A stretch of DNA of 64,000 nucleotides from Nostoc sp. FACHB-892 (lineage in GTDB: Bacteria; Cyanobacteriota; Cyanobacteriia; Cyanobacteriales; Nostocaceae), in NCBI RefSeq assembly GCF_014698795.1, contig NZ_JACJTR010000008.1, positions 1 through 64,000 of the forward strand, in the 5' to 3' direction. The translations under genes and the position numbers were made by a program. The notes under the pieces were generated by a model, which was given only the letters and a program-made list of their open reading frames with translations, searched no databases and had not been told where the DNA came from. The first letter of the stretch is position 1, and the number at the start of each line of letters is the position of its first letter. Below, one piece after another: positions 44,578 through 57,466 of this stretch.

Positions 44578-46938
44578 ATGACAGTTCTCACCTGTGCCAG
44601 TACGGGTCAATCGATTGCTCTGCTGGGTGAACCAATAGCTAAGAGTGGTGAAGGTCAGGTTTGGCGAACTAATCACAATGGTTACTTAGCAAAAATTTAC
44701 CACGACCAAACTCCTGAGCGTGTGCAAAAGTTGGCGGTGATGATAGCGCACCGACCCAAAGAGCCAAACTCTCATCTCAATCATATTTCTTTTGCTTGGC
44801 CTAAGTCGGTATTGAAAGATGCTCAAGGTGATTGTGTCGGCTTTTTGATGCCGGAAATTAAGGAAGCAAAACAACTTATTGATGTATACAACCCCCAGAG
44901 AAAAAAGGCTTTAAAACTTGGCGTTGATTGGCGTTTTTTGCACACAACGGCGCTGAATATCGCCTCAATTATTGAAGCAATTCACATTTCTGGCTATGTT
45001 GTGGGTGACATCAAACCGCAAAATATTCTTGTAAACGATCGCGCCTTACCTTCTATTATTGATACTGACTCATTTCAGGTTCGGAATCCGAAAAATAATA
45101 AGGTTTATCGTTGTCTAGTTGGTTCAGAGGGCTTTACACCACCGGAACTGATTGATAAAGATTTTTCTAGTATCGATCAAACGGAAGTACACGATCGCTT
45201 CCGGTTAGCAGTCATTATCTATCAGTTGTTGTTTGGTGGTCAAACTCCTTTTGCAGGAAAGTGGATAGGTGCGGGGGAAACTCCAGAAACTAATGAACTT
45301 ATCCGTCAGGGTTTATGGCTGTATGCACCAAACCGTTTGATTCAACCTGTAGAAAGGACAATTCCTCTTGAGATTATTCACCCAGAGGTTCAGCGATGTT
45401 TTCTCAAATGCTTTAACGATGGTTATAAAAATTCTAACTTGCGTCCAACTGCTGGGGATTGGGTAAAGGCGCTCAGACTTGCTGTTAATGAGTTAACTAT
45501 CTGTGGAAAGGTAGACAGCCACTACTACAGCCAAACTTATGGTAAGTGTTATTGGTGCGATCGTTCTACAAAACTTGGTGTTGATATATTTCCTGGGTTT
45601 GCTAGACCAAAACAACAATCTGCTTTTGCTGTATCAACATCACAACCTAAAGCTTTTGCCACAAATAAAATTATAGAAAATATCGCAATAGGAGGGCTAA
45701 TCCATAACCTCCAAGGGCATTCCGACTCGATTCGTTCCATAGCTTTCAGCCCAGATGGTAAAATCCTTGCCAGTGGAAGTTATGACAAAACCATCAAATT
45801 GTGGAATGTTGGTACGGGAAGAGAAATCTACACCTTTCAGGGGCATTCCGACTCTGTTTATTCCGTAGCTTTCAGTCCAGATGGCAAAATCATTGTCAGT
45901 GGGAGTGATGACAAGACTATCAAATTGTGGGATGTAGGCACAAGGAGAGAGATTTACACCCTTCAGGGTCATTCCGACTGGGTTCATTCCGTAGCTTTCA
46001 GTCCAGATGGCAAAATTCTTGCCAGTGGGAGTCGTGACAAGACTATCAAACTGTGGGATGTCACAACAGGAAGAGAAATCTACACACTTCAGGGGCATTC
46101 CGACTGGGTTCGTTCCGTAGCTTTCAGTCCAGATGGCAAAACTCTTGCCAGTGCAAGCTTGGACAAAACTATCATGTGGGATGTCACAACAGGAGGGCAA
46201 ATCCGCATTCTCCAAGCGCATTCCTCCAGGCTTCATTCCGTAGTTTTTAGCCCAGATGGCAAAATCCTTGCCAGTGGGAGTACCGAAACGACTATCAAAC
46301 TGTGGGATGTTACAACAGGAGGGCAAATTCACATTATCCAAGGGCATTCTGACTCGTCGGCTGCTTCGGTTGCCTTCAGTCCAGATGGTAAAACCCTCGC
46401 CAGTGGGGGTTGTGGTGACATTAAACTATGGAATGTAGCTACGGCAACAGAAATCTACACTCTTAAAGGACATTCCGACTGGGTTTGTTCCGTAGCTTTT
46501 AGTCCAGATAGTAAAATCCTTGCTAGTGCTAGCTTTGACAAGACTATCAATTTTTGGCAGCTTATATCATCAAACAATACAGCTACTTCATCACCAATTA
46601 AGTTAACTCAATTTAATGTTCCTCAATCGGCAGTTTCTACACCTCATATTTCAGGAAAAACGCATCTAAAGTATATAAATCCTTTAATAGCAAAGGTTTG
46701 GGCGTTTTCCTGCTTAGGCTATTTTTTTATCAATATCGTTATCCAGCAAGCATTTCAGAAATTACGTGCGTTTGCCCTGCGTCATATTCAACCTGTAACA
46801 ACTAAAATACTGATAAAAGCTACCGCTACAACTACTTCAAATACTGAACGAGTCATATTGTTGTTGTGTTTTAATTGCATCTTGTTGGTTTTATTTTTAA
46901 TTGTTGGGATTGCAATCTTTGCGATTGTGCGTAACTAA
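44578..46938 (+). CDS. Protein kinase fused to a seven-repeat WD40 propeller with C-terminal membrane segments
   Basis: This is a 786-residue protein. The kinase domain (about 10-305) has a glycine loop with SGEGQVWR (23-30), candidate Lys39, catalytic GDIKPQNIL (D144, K146, N149) and IDTDSF in place of DFG (D162/D164). A CYWC knuckle (324-327) follows. Residues 376-661 are seven WD40 repeats (unit GHSDxVxSVAFSPDGKxLASGSxDKTIKLWDV). The fourth has lost two residues (TIMWDV) and the sixth is irregular, but seven blades suffice for a closed propeller. Two hydrophobic segments (about 702-720 and 760-783) anchor the C terminus. In the usual triad the kinase lacks this propeller, so this is a fused variant. 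The repeats are near-identical in DNA, indicating recent internal amplification. Confidence 0.9.
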   Translation: MTVLTCASTGQSIALLGEPIAKSGEGQVWRTNHNGYLAKIYHDQTPERVQKLAVMIAHRPKEPNSHLNHISFAWPKSVLKDAQGDCVGFLMPEIKEAKQLIDVYNPQRKKALKLGVDWRFLHTTALNIASIIEAIHISGYVVGDIKPQNILVNDRALPSIIDTDSFQVRNPKNNKVYRCLVGSEGFTPPELIDKDFSSIDQTEVHDRFRLAVIIYQLLFGGQTPFAGKWIGAGETPETNELIRQGLWLYAPNRLIQPVERTIPLEIIHPEVQRCFLKCFNDGYKNSNLRPTAGDWVKALRLAVNELTICGKVDSHYYSQTYGKCYWCDRSTKLGVDIFPGFARPKQQSAFAVSTSQPKAFATNKIIENIAIGGLIHNLQGHSDSIRSIAFSPDGKILASGSYDKTIKLWNVGTGREIYTFQGHSDSVYSVAFSPDGKIIVSGSDDKTIKLWDVGTRREIYTLQGHSDWVHSVAFSPDGKILASGSRDKTIKLWDVTTGREIYTLQGHSDWVRSVAFSPDGKTLASASLDKTIMWDVTTGGQIRILQAHSSRLHSVVFSPDGKILASGSTETTIKLWDVTTGGQIHIIQGHSDSSAASVAFSPDGKTLASGGCGDIKLWNVATATEIYTLKGHSDWVCSVAFSPDSKILASASFDKTINFWQLISSNNTATSSPIKLTQFNVPQSAVSTPHISGKTHLKYINPLIAKVWAFSCLGYFFINIVIQQAFQKLRAFALRHIQPVTTKILIKATATTTSNTERVILLLCFNCILLVLFLIVGIAIFAIVRN

Positions 46939-47299
46939 AAGCTTATTCACTGACAATGTAATTGCCGCAATACGTAAATCTTGAGTGCCAACGCGAATTT
47001 TCTGTTTAACTAATTCAGCATAAACATTACAAGCTTTAGCATCAAATTCAAGTAATTTTATATTTTTGAAATATTCTATTTCATCCCATAATCCCTTGTA
47101 GCCCCATATTAATTTGTCATACTTAGAAGCTTGATTGTTATATTTATTGATAACATTCAGCCATCCTTTAACTTTTTCCTCGAATGTAATCACTGTATGT
47201 AATGGCTAAATTTTCAGGTTTCTGCTGTCTTATCCGTTGTGTAACTAGTGGATGACTATTTTGAAAGAACGACAGATGATCTGTATCTAATATCCACAT
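46897..47299 (-). pseudogene. Frameshifted VapC-like PIN-domain toxin
   Basis: The N-terminal part (47299-47168) reads MWILDTDHLSFFQNSHP, typical of PIN ribonucleases with the first catalytic Asp. It ends at a stop after LAITYSDYIRGKS. The second frame (47193-46897) continues VITFEEKVKGWLNVI and has RVGTQDLRIAAITLSVNKLLVTHN, which carries the C-terminal acidic residues. An indel near 47190-47200 separates them. The C terminus (RKDCNPNN) is shorter than usual and runs into the kinase gene's 3' end. The toxin is probably inactive. Confidence 0.8.
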
Positions 47300-47304
47300 A
47301 ATAC

Positions 47305-47646
47305 TTACTTTGTCTCATTGTCCAAATCAATTTGACTCCGTTCAGCTTCTATGTATTCCAGAACTTCAGTAAAAAGAGGATTATCTTTGTGCATTCCTGC
47401 AAATTTCATCCAAGGATGTTCGGTTTGGGGAGATTCAATTTCCAAAGTTACTATTTCTGGCTTTCGCTCTTGTAAAAGTTGAATTAGTTTCTCTAACGCT
47501 TCTTCTTTAGTCACACCAGAGCTTTTAAAATCTGGCAAGCCTAGCACTGTCGCACTAACTCCACCATCTGGTTGATTTTCAATCAGCACATCATAATTTA
47601 ACTTGGGTACAGTATTATTAGGAAAAGTTTTTACAATTAAATTCAT
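47305..47646 (-). CDS. Antitoxin-like protein (HicB-like fold), partner of the broken PIN toxin
   Basis: This is a 113-residue protein. Residues about 15-60 (LNYDVLIENQPDGGVSATVLGLPDF, then KEEALEKLIQLLQER) match the partially degraded RNase-H-like HicB/UPF0150-type fold used by many antitoxins. The C-terminal 45 residues (HPWMKFAGMHKDNPLFTEVLEYIEAER) are typical of antitoxins paired with PIN toxins in cyanobacteria. Its stop lies 5 bp before the toxin ATG on the same strand, the normal antitoxin-first order. With the toxin broken it is now an orphan. Confidence 0.7.
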   Translation of the reverse strand: MNLIVKTFPNNTVPKLNYDVLIENQPDGGVSATVLGLPDFKSSGVTKEEALEKLIQLLQERKPEIVTLEIESPQTEHPWMKFAGMHKDNPLFTEVLEYIEAERSQIDLDNETK

Positions 47647-47747
47647 AATATTTTTAACCTTGAAGTTTTATATTGATTATAACTGCTGACCTACTTACTG
47701 CTAACATTTAGTTTTTACGTGTTAGCAACTGACAACCGCTATATCAT

Positions 47748-48503
47748 ATGTCTTTTGCGATCGCACCAATGATTTACAATCAATCAGAGTTTAATTTACG
47801 CTGTGAATGGGGGGCACAAGGAGTTGCTCAACTCGCTCCCATCAGTGATGTAATTGTAATAGTTGACATTCTCTCTTTTTCTACCTGCGTGGAAATTGCC
47901 ACCAACAACGGCGCGATAATTTTTCCTTACGCATATAAAGATGAATCAGCCATAGATTATGCCAAGTCAGTACAAGCAGAGTTAGCAAGTCATAGAGAAC
48001 GTTGGACTACAACTGGATATTCTCTCTCGCCAAAATCAGTAACTCATATTTCTGCTGGAACTAGACTAGTTTTACCGTCACCTAATGGTTCTTTTCTGAC
48101 TTTACATACAGGGGATACCCCAACTTTGGCTGGTTGCTTGCGAAATTGCCAAGCTGTAGCGCAGTTTGCTCAAAAGTATGGTGATAAAATCGCTGTGATT
48201 CCTGCCGGTGAAAGGTGGAAAGAAGATGGTAGCCTCCGCCCTGCATTTGAAGATTTAATTGGTGCTGGGGCAATTCTCAGTTATTTACATGGCAGTTTAT
48301 CACCAGAAGCCGAAGTTGCTGTAACAACATTTCAAGCTTTCCAGCAGAATTTATTGGGGTACTTAAAAAAATGCAGTTCGGGTAAAGAGTTGATTGAGAG
48401 AGGTTTTGAGTCAGATGTTGAACTGTCCGCCGCCTACAACATTAGTGATTGCGTGCCTTTGTTTACTGATAATACTTATGTAGATTCCAGGCTACAGGCT
48501 TAA
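47748..48503 (+). CDS. comB: 2-phosphosulfolactate phosphatase family protein
   Basis: This is a 251-residue ComB-family protein. In methanogens ComB removes phosphate from 2-phosphosulfolactate on the way to coenzyme M. Cyanobacteria have the family but not coenzyme M, so the real substrate here is open. Family blocks present are VIVDILSFSTCVEIA, LVLPSPNGS, IPAGERWKEDGSLRPAFEDLIGAGAI and CSSGKELIERGFESDVELSAAYNIS. It is cytoplasmic. It is monocistronic and divergent from the antitoxin gene. The short gap after it (48504-48657) has a GGGGGAAACCCCC hairpin of a common Nostoc repeat. Confidence 0.88.
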   Translation: MSFAIAPMIYNQSEFNLRCEWGAQGVAQLAPISDVIVIVDILSFSTCVEIATNNGAIIFPYAYKDESAIDYAKSVQAELASHRERWTTTGYSLSPKSVTHISAGTRLVLPSPNGSFLTLHTGDTPTLAGCLRNCQAVAQFAQKYGDKIAVIPAGERWKEDGSLRPAFEDLIGAGAILSYLHGSLSPEAEVAVTTFQAFQQNLLGYLKKCSSGKELIERGFESDVELSAAYNISDCVPLFTDNTYVDSRLQA

Positions 48504-48657
48504 GAGACTTCCAAATAAAAATATCTCCAAACTGACACAAAAATCCTCTCTATTTCTCCTCTCTCTGTGTTCTCTGTGCGGCAGTCGCTCATGGGGGAAA
48601 CCCCCAAGACCGCGCTGCCTTGTCTCTGTGGTTAGTTTATTCCTTAGAAATCCCTAA

Positions 48658-49188
48658 TTAAAGGTCGCACTGATTGGTTTGGCAATATTTGGCATTATCT
48701 ATAAACTCTTGCAATTTATTCAAGGGAATTATCTGAAATGATGACCCACCTTGCACCTCAGCAGTGATGTAAGCAAACTTTTGTCCGCGATAATACTGGT
48801 CACGTCCAACTTTGCTAATATATCGGGACTTCTGGAAGTCATTGGCAATATTAGAATTATAAATATTTTGTAACAATTTCACTGCATTGGCATTTTTTGT
48901 GGTGAATTTGAGGCGTTTATCACCACTAACGGTTATGCCTTCTTTATTCACTGTCCCATTTTGAGAAGTGACATCAGCATAGAAGTATAAATTTCCCTTT
49001 GTACCGTCGTAGCCGTGGGCTTCGCTGTTGTATCTCAGAGTTGGTAGTAAAGGTCTGGTCTTTGCCCACTTCACAACGGTGCTGATGTTTTGCTCTGGAA
49101 GCGCATTTACGGGAGTGACAGCCAAAATAACTACGATCGCAGACAGAGTAGCATTGAATAAATAGTTAAATTTACAACTTTTGCTCAT
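48658..49188 (-). CDS. Hypothetical secreted protein
   Basis: This is a 176-residue protein with a clear signal peptide (hydrophobic core LSAIVVILAVTPVNALP, cleavage probably after NALP or VNA, about residues 27-31). The mature part is mixed alpha/beta and hydrophilic, with GTKGNLYFYADVTSQNGTVNKEGI and two cysteines at the C terminus (KYCQTNQCDL) that could form a disulphide. I recognise no family. It is divergent from apcE. Confidence 0.6.
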   Translation of the reverse strand: MSKSCKFNYLFNATLSAIVVILAVTPVNALPEQNISTVVKWAKTRPLLPTLRYNSEAHGYDGTKGNLYFYADVTSQNGTVNKEGITVSGDKRLKFTTKNANAVKLLQNIYNSNIANDFQKSRYISKVGRDQYYRGQKFAYITAEVQGGSSFQIIPLNKLQEFIDNAKYCQTNQCDL

Positions 49189-53001
<3,813 letters not shown>

Positions 53002-53361
53002 TAGGGAATGGGGAATAGGGTACAGATTATTTACTGTCCCCTGTCCCCTTTCCTTTTCGTAACGTTTCGTAATATTGCTCTCAGATTACAGCTAAAACCG
53101 AAAATTCTGATAAGCAATATTACAAAGTATTAAGAGCAGTCATAAATGCTCAACAGAATGCCGGAAAATGTTTTGCGGAAGGTAACTGAGTTTCAAAGCT
53201 TGTGTTCTTGTATTGACTCAAGAAAACTCGTAATTTATTAGCCGTAACAGTTATTAAACTGTTGTATCTAAAAGAACGAGAAAACAAACTCAGTGAACCG
53301 AATTAAAGTCGTACCAGTTTAATCAAATCCTGGTTTCATTCGTATTTGGAGGAATCCATTA
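53002..53361. other. apcE-apcA intergenic leader
   Basis: An imperfect G/C-rich hairpin (about 53006-53050, GGGGAATAGGGTACAG with CTGTCCCCTGTCCCC) follows apcE and may attenuate read-through. The rest is the apcA leader ending in GGAGG 8 nt before the ATG. A strong promoter is expected but I could not fix it. No gene is seen. Confidence 0.5.
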
Positions 53362-53847
53362 ATGAGTATCGTCACGAAAGCTATCGTGAATGCTGACGCA
53401 GAAGCTCGCTACCTCAGCCCTGGTGAATTGGATCGGATCAAATCCTTTGTTGCTACTGGTGAGCGCCGTGTGCGGATTGCTCAAGTTTTGACAGAAAATC
53501 GCGAACGTCTGGTTAAGCAAGCTGGCGATCAACTGTTCCAAAAGCGTCCTGATGTTGTGTCTCCTGGTGGCAACGCTTACGGTCAAGAATTGACCGCTAC
53601 TTGTCTGCGTGACCTTGATTATTACCTCCGCCTCGTTACCTACGGTATCGTTGCTGGTGATGTTACCCCCATCGAAGAAATTGGTGTTATCGGTGTCCGT
53701 GAAATGTACAAGTCCTTAGGAACTCCTATCGATGGTGTTGCTGAAGGTATTCGTGGACTGAAGAATGTAGCTACTACATTGATGTCTGGTGATGATGCTG
53801 CTGAAGCTGGTACTTACTTCGACTACTTAGTTGGTGCCCTGCTATAA
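53362..53847 (+). CDS. apcA: Allophycocyanin alpha subunit
   Basis: This 161-residue phycobilisome core protein binds phycocyanobilin at Cys81 ([18 protein letters not shown]). The globin-like fold has the typical [23 protein letters not shown]-terminal part. A GGAGG ribosome site stands 8 nt before the ATG. It pairs with ApcB to form trimers and hexamers in the core cylinders. Codon use is that of a highly expressed gene (uniform GGT/GCT/CGT). Confidence 0.98.
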   Translation: MSIVTKAIVNADAEARYLSPGELDRIKSFVATGERRVRIAQVLTENRERLVKQAGDQLFQKRPDVVSPGGNAYGQELTATCLRDLDYYLRLVTYGIVAGDVTPIEEIGVIGVREMYKSLGTPIDGVAEGIRGLKNVATTLMSGDDAAEAGTYFDYLVGALL

Positions 53848-53912
53848 GGTGATGCTGTTTCTCTGCTGAAACAGAAGTATTGCAATACGGTTGGAAATAA
53901 GGAATTAATAAC

Positions 53913-54401
53913 ATGGCTCAAGACGCAATTACCGCTGTCATTAACTCCGCAGACGTTCAAGGTAAATACCTAGACTCTTCTGCTTTACAAAAGCTAAAAG
54001 GCTACTTTGCCACTGGCGAACTGCGAGTACGTGCTGCTAGCACCATCAGCGCTAACGCTGCTGCGATCGTTAAAGAAGCTGTAGCAAAATCTTTGCTATA
54101 CTCTGACATCACCCGTCCCGGCGGCAACATGTACACCACCCGCCGCTATGCAGCTTGCATCCGTGATTTGGACTATTACCTCCGCTATGCCACCTACGCT
54201 ATGTTAGCTGGCGATCCTTCCATTTTGGATGAGCGTGTATTAAATGGCTTGAAGGAAACCTACAACTCTTTAGGAGTTCCCGTTGGTGCTACCGTGCAGG
54301 CTATCCAAGCAATCAAGGAAGTAACCGCTAGCTTGGTTGGTTCTGATGCTGGTAAGGAAATGGGTGTTTACCTAGACTATATCTCTTCTGGCTTAAGCTA
54401 A
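53913..54401 (+). CDS. apcB: Allophycocyanin beta subunit
   Basis: This 162-residue partner of ApcA binds phycocyanobilin at Cys82 ([18 protein letters not shown]) and has the Asn in PGGNMY (N72), which is methylated in the family. Its ATG is 65 bp after apcA. AAGGAA lies about 9 nt upstream. Highly expressed codon pattern. The 222-bp gap to apcC holds no gene. Confidence 0.98.
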   Translation: MAQDAITAVINSADVQGKYLDSSALQKLKGYFATGELRVRAASTISANAAAIVKEAVAKSLLYSDITRPGGNMYTTRRYAACIRDLDYYLRYATYAMLAGDPSILDERVLNGLKETYNSLGVPVGATVQAIQAIKEVTASLVGSDAGKEMGVYLDYISSGLS

Positions 54402-54623
54402 GAACTAGTTTGCGCTTAAAAATTTAGGTGCGACTTTATTAAGGTCTGGAAATCAACTGTGAGTGCTAGAACGTTATATTGCTTATCTTGGTAAATTATC
54501 ACTGATGAGTGTTGGTGGTCTAGTATTGATGTTTGATTTCCAGCCTTTGAATAATTAAAAGATTTGCACTCAAGATTTTGAGATAAAAAAGTTTTCACAA
54601 AGTTTACAGGAGATTTTCAAAAC

Positions 54624-54830
54624 ATGTCCCGTTTTTTTAAAATTACTGCTCTAGTTCCCAGCCAAACCAGAATTCGTACTCAACGCGAACTCCAAAATAC
54701 TTACTTTACTAAATTAGTTCCTTATGAGAACTGGTTCCGTGAACAGCAACGCATTCAAAAAGCAGGCGGCACAATCATTAAGGTAGAACTGGCAACTGGT
54801 AAGCAAGGTACTAATGCTGGCTTGTCGTAA
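54624..54830 (+). CDS. apcC: Phycobilisome core linker (Lc)
   Basis: This is a 68-residue small core linker that sits in the central cavity of allophycocyanin trimers. It begins SRFFKITALVPSQTRIRTQREL (CpcD-like fold) and ends GGTIIKVELATGKQGTNAGLS. CAGGAG lies about 12 nt before the ATG. It is the last gene of the apc operon and is followed by a strong terminator. Confidence 0.97.
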   Translation: MSRFFKITALVPSQTRIRTQRELQNTYFTKLVPYENWFREQQRIQKAGGTIIKVELATGKQGTNAGLS

Positions 54831-54865
54831 TTACTGTAGATAAAACATTATTTTAGAGAATTAGT

Positions 54866-54893
54866 AAGAGGTCAGTAAAGACCTCTTTTTTTT
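54866..54893 (+). terminator. Terminator of the apc operon
   Basis: AAGAGGTC (54866-54873), a 6-nt loop and GACCTCTT (54880-54887), followed by a run of T to 54893. Intrinsic terminator 35 nt after apcC. The 258-bp remainder before the next gene is its promoter region. Confidence 0.9.
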
Positions 54894-55151
54894 GCTGCTT
54901 GTATTTTTGAAAATTAAAATAGCAAAGAAGTGGGGAAAACGAATAAGTGAAAATACGGTTGTAATAATGAGTATTTATAGCATTAAAATGCGAACAGTTT
55001 TCCCTATTTTTTCGGTTTTAAAGCTGTAATAAAACATTTCAAAGCTTAACTACGGAAAAGCTTGTGATTTAAATAACCCTTTAGGGAATCAGTTGTCAAG
55101 TTTCGCTGAAATTCACAAAGCAAAATTAGGTACAGTCATGAGGAGGCTTCC

Positions 55152-55703
55152 ATGTACGGATTAGTAAATAAAGCAATTCAAGACATGGTATGCAGTCGCT
55201 TTGGCGAAGAGACTTGGAAAAAAATTAAGCACAAAGCAGAGGTGGACATAGATGTTTTTCTCAATATGGAGGGCTATCCCGATGACATCACCCACAAGCT
55301 CGTCAAAGCTGCTAGTGTCGTTCTGAGCTTATCTACCCAACAAATTATGCAAGCTTTTGGAGAATTCTGGGTTCAGTACACAGCCCAAGAAGGTTACGGC
55401 GAAATGATGGATATGAGTGGAGATACACTACCTGAATTTTTAGAAAACCTTGATAATCTTCATGCTCGTGTAGGAGTTAGTTTTCCCAACCTTCACCCCC
55501 CATCATTTGAGTGTACTGATATGGAAGAAAATTCTTTGAGCTTACATTATCGCTCTGATAGAGAAGGGCTAACGCCAATGATTCTTGGACTAGTTCAGGG
55601 ATTGGGAAACAGGTTTGATACAGAAGTTGATATTACTCAAACCCAGAATCGGGATGAGGGTGCTGAACATGATGAATTTTTAGTGATTTATAAACCAAAT
55701 TGA
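55152..55703 (+). CDS. H-NOX haem NO/O2-binding sensor
   Basis: This is a 183-residue stand-alone haem-nitric-oxide/oxygen-binding protein. Proximal His is H104 (NLHARVGVSFPNLHPPSFEC), and the haem-propionate clamp Y133-x-S135-x-R137 is in LHYRSDREGL. Domain length and order are those of the soluble-guanylate-cyclase-type sensor. It is very like the Nostoc H-NOX used for crystal studies, as far as I recall. The haem pocket has no distal Tyr that I can identify, so NO/CO rather than O2 binding is likely (inference). A GAGGAGG ribosome site precedes the ATG. It is followed after 7 bp by its kinase partner. Confidence 0.95.
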   Translation: MYGLVNKAIQDMVCSRFGEETWKKIKHKAEVDIDVFLNMEGYPDDITHKLVKAASVVLSLSTQQIMQAFGEFWVQYTAQEGYGEMMDMSGDTLPEFLENLDNLHARVGVSFPNLHPPSFECTDMEENSLSLHYRSDREGLTPMILGLVQGLGNRFDTEVDITQTQNRDEGAEHDEFLVIYKPN

Positions 55704-55710
55704 GTGTAGC

Positions 55711-57192
55711 ATGGCTTCTCCTCACCTTACGCTTTCGCCAGAGCTTCTGTCGAAAGCTTTTCCCTTCCACTTTGCCTTTAGCCGTAATCGAGAAATTGTA
55801 CAAGCTGGTGATGTTTTAGGGCGCATTAGTCCTGAACCACTAGTTGGTAAATTGATTGAGCAGCATTTCCAGATAAATCGTCCAAAAATTTTGGTTGATT
55901 TTGATGCTATTAGTAAACAATCTCGTGCACTGTTTATTTTAGAGTTTCTCCACAATGGAATGCAGCTCAAGGGTCAGATGATGTATCAACCAGAGCAGGA
56001 AGTTATCTTTTTTCTAGGCTCTCCCTGGATTACAGATACAATTAGTCTGGCTCCTCTGGGTCTTAAACTCAAAGACTTTGCGATTCACGACCCGATTGTT
56101 GATTTCCTATTTCTACTGCAAGCTCAGAACACCGCTTTGGCTGATGCTAAAAACTTAACAAGCGAACTTAAACAGCAAAGGGCAGAACTACGGAGTGCAT
56201 TGCAAATCAAGGAGAATCTAGCAGAAATTGCTGAGGCTCAGGCTAAAAAATTGGAAAAATCCCTCCAAGAGCTACAGCAAACTCAAGCCCAACTAATTCA
56301 GGCTGAGAAAATGTCTAGTTTGGGACAGTTAGTTGCTGGAGTTGCTCACGAAATTAATAACCCCGTTAACTTTATTTACGGAAATTTAAAATATGCAAAA
56401 GATTATACACAGTCTCTATTAAGGCTTGTGCATCTTTACAAGCAGTTTTATGCTAATCCTGTATTAGAAATTCAAGAATACACAGAGGAAATTGAGTTAG
56501 ACTTTTTACTAGATGATTTACCCAAAATCCTAAGTTCGATGCAAGTAGGAGCCGAAAGGATCTCTGAAATTGTTTTGTCTCTTCGGAATTTCTCTCGTCT
56601 TGATGAAGCGGAGAAGAAAACTGTTGATATTCACCACGGACTGGATAGTACTTTGCTTATTTTACAGAATCGGTTGAAGAATAACATTGATCATCCTGGT
56701 ATAAAAGTGGTCAAAAATTATGGGAATTTGCCTTTAGTCGATTGCTACGCTGGCCAACTCAATCAAGTATTCATGAATATTATCAGTAATGCCATTGATG
56801 CGCTCGAAAACTATAACGATAAACGAACGATCGCAGATATTCACGCTAATCCTAATAAAATTACAATTACTACGCAAATCATCGAAACGAAGTGTGTTAT
56901 CCGAATTGCTGATAATGGGTCAGGAATGACAGAAGCAATTAAGGAACGATTATTTGACCCGTTTTTTACAACTAAGCCTGTAGGCAAGGGTACAGGATTA
57001 GGCTTATCAATTAGTTATCAAATTGTAGTTGAAAAACATAGGGGAACATTAAGATGTATATCAGAACCTGGACAAGGAACTGAGTTTTGGATTGAAATTC
57101 CCTTGTCTATAGACAGAGAAGCAGTTAATTCCGTTAAATTATTAAGTTTTATGAATCATCATGATTCAGCAATGCTGACAGTAAGTGAGTAA
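55711..57192 (+). CDS. H-NOX-associated sensor histidine kinase
   Basis: This is a 493-residue kinase with no membrane segment. Residues 1-135 form an HNOB-associated (HNOBA) domain ([24 protein letters not shown]), the H-NOX signalling partner. A coiled coil (about 138-200) leads to the HisKA helix with the phospho-accepting His213 ([18 protein letters not shown]). The ATPase domain has the N box ([15 protein letters not shown]), DNGSGM, and [11 protein letters not shown]. The two genes are 7 bp apart, so haem-ligand state is probably read by this kinase. No response regulator is adjacent. Confidence 0.94.
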   Translation: MASPHLTLSPELLSKAFPFHFAFSRNREIVQAGDVLGRISPEPLVGKLIEQHFQINRPKILVDFDAISKQSRALFILEFLHNGMQLKGQMMYQPEQEVIFFLGSPWITDTISLAPLGLKLKDFAIHDPIVDFLFLLQAQNTALADAKNLTSELKQQRAELRSALQIKENLAEIAEAQAKKLEKSLQELQQTQAQLIQAEKMSSLGQLVAGVAHEINNPVNFIYGNLKYAKDYTQSLLRLVHLYKQFYANPVLEIQEYTEEIELDFLLDDLPKILSSMQVGAERISEIVLSLRNFSRLDEAEKKTVDIHHGLDSTLLILQNRLKNNIDHPGIKVVKNYGNLPLVDCYAGQLNQVFMNIISNAIDALENYNDKRTIADIHANPNKITITTQIIETKCVIRIADNGSGMTEAIKERLFDPFFTTKPVGKGTGLGLSISYQIVVEKHRGTLRCISEPGQGTEFWIEIPLSIDREAVNSVKLLSFMNHHDSAMLTVSE

Positions 57193-57466
57193 AACTCACC
57201 ACTTTATTATTTTGACTCTCCGAACTTCTGAACTAAAGAAGCCTTAGATTGAGGATAATTCTAAATTACCATTTAAATTACTGTATTTGATGTATAAAAT
57301 TGTGCTTTTTAATTTTAAATGCAGCGATCGCAAAAATTGATCGAGCGGTGTATTGAAGTTTACTATTTTAAGATTTATGGTTGTAAAGCTTACTTATGAG
57401 TTATAAATTATGATTTATGAGTTTTACTGTTAACTCCTAATTCCTAACTTTTTACCTATACTGCTC

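Noticed and set aside
45697..46347. 216-codon minus-strand frame opposite the WD40 repeats
   Set aside because: It is open only because the WD40 DNA repeats are periodic; it mirrors the repeat unit and has no family match.
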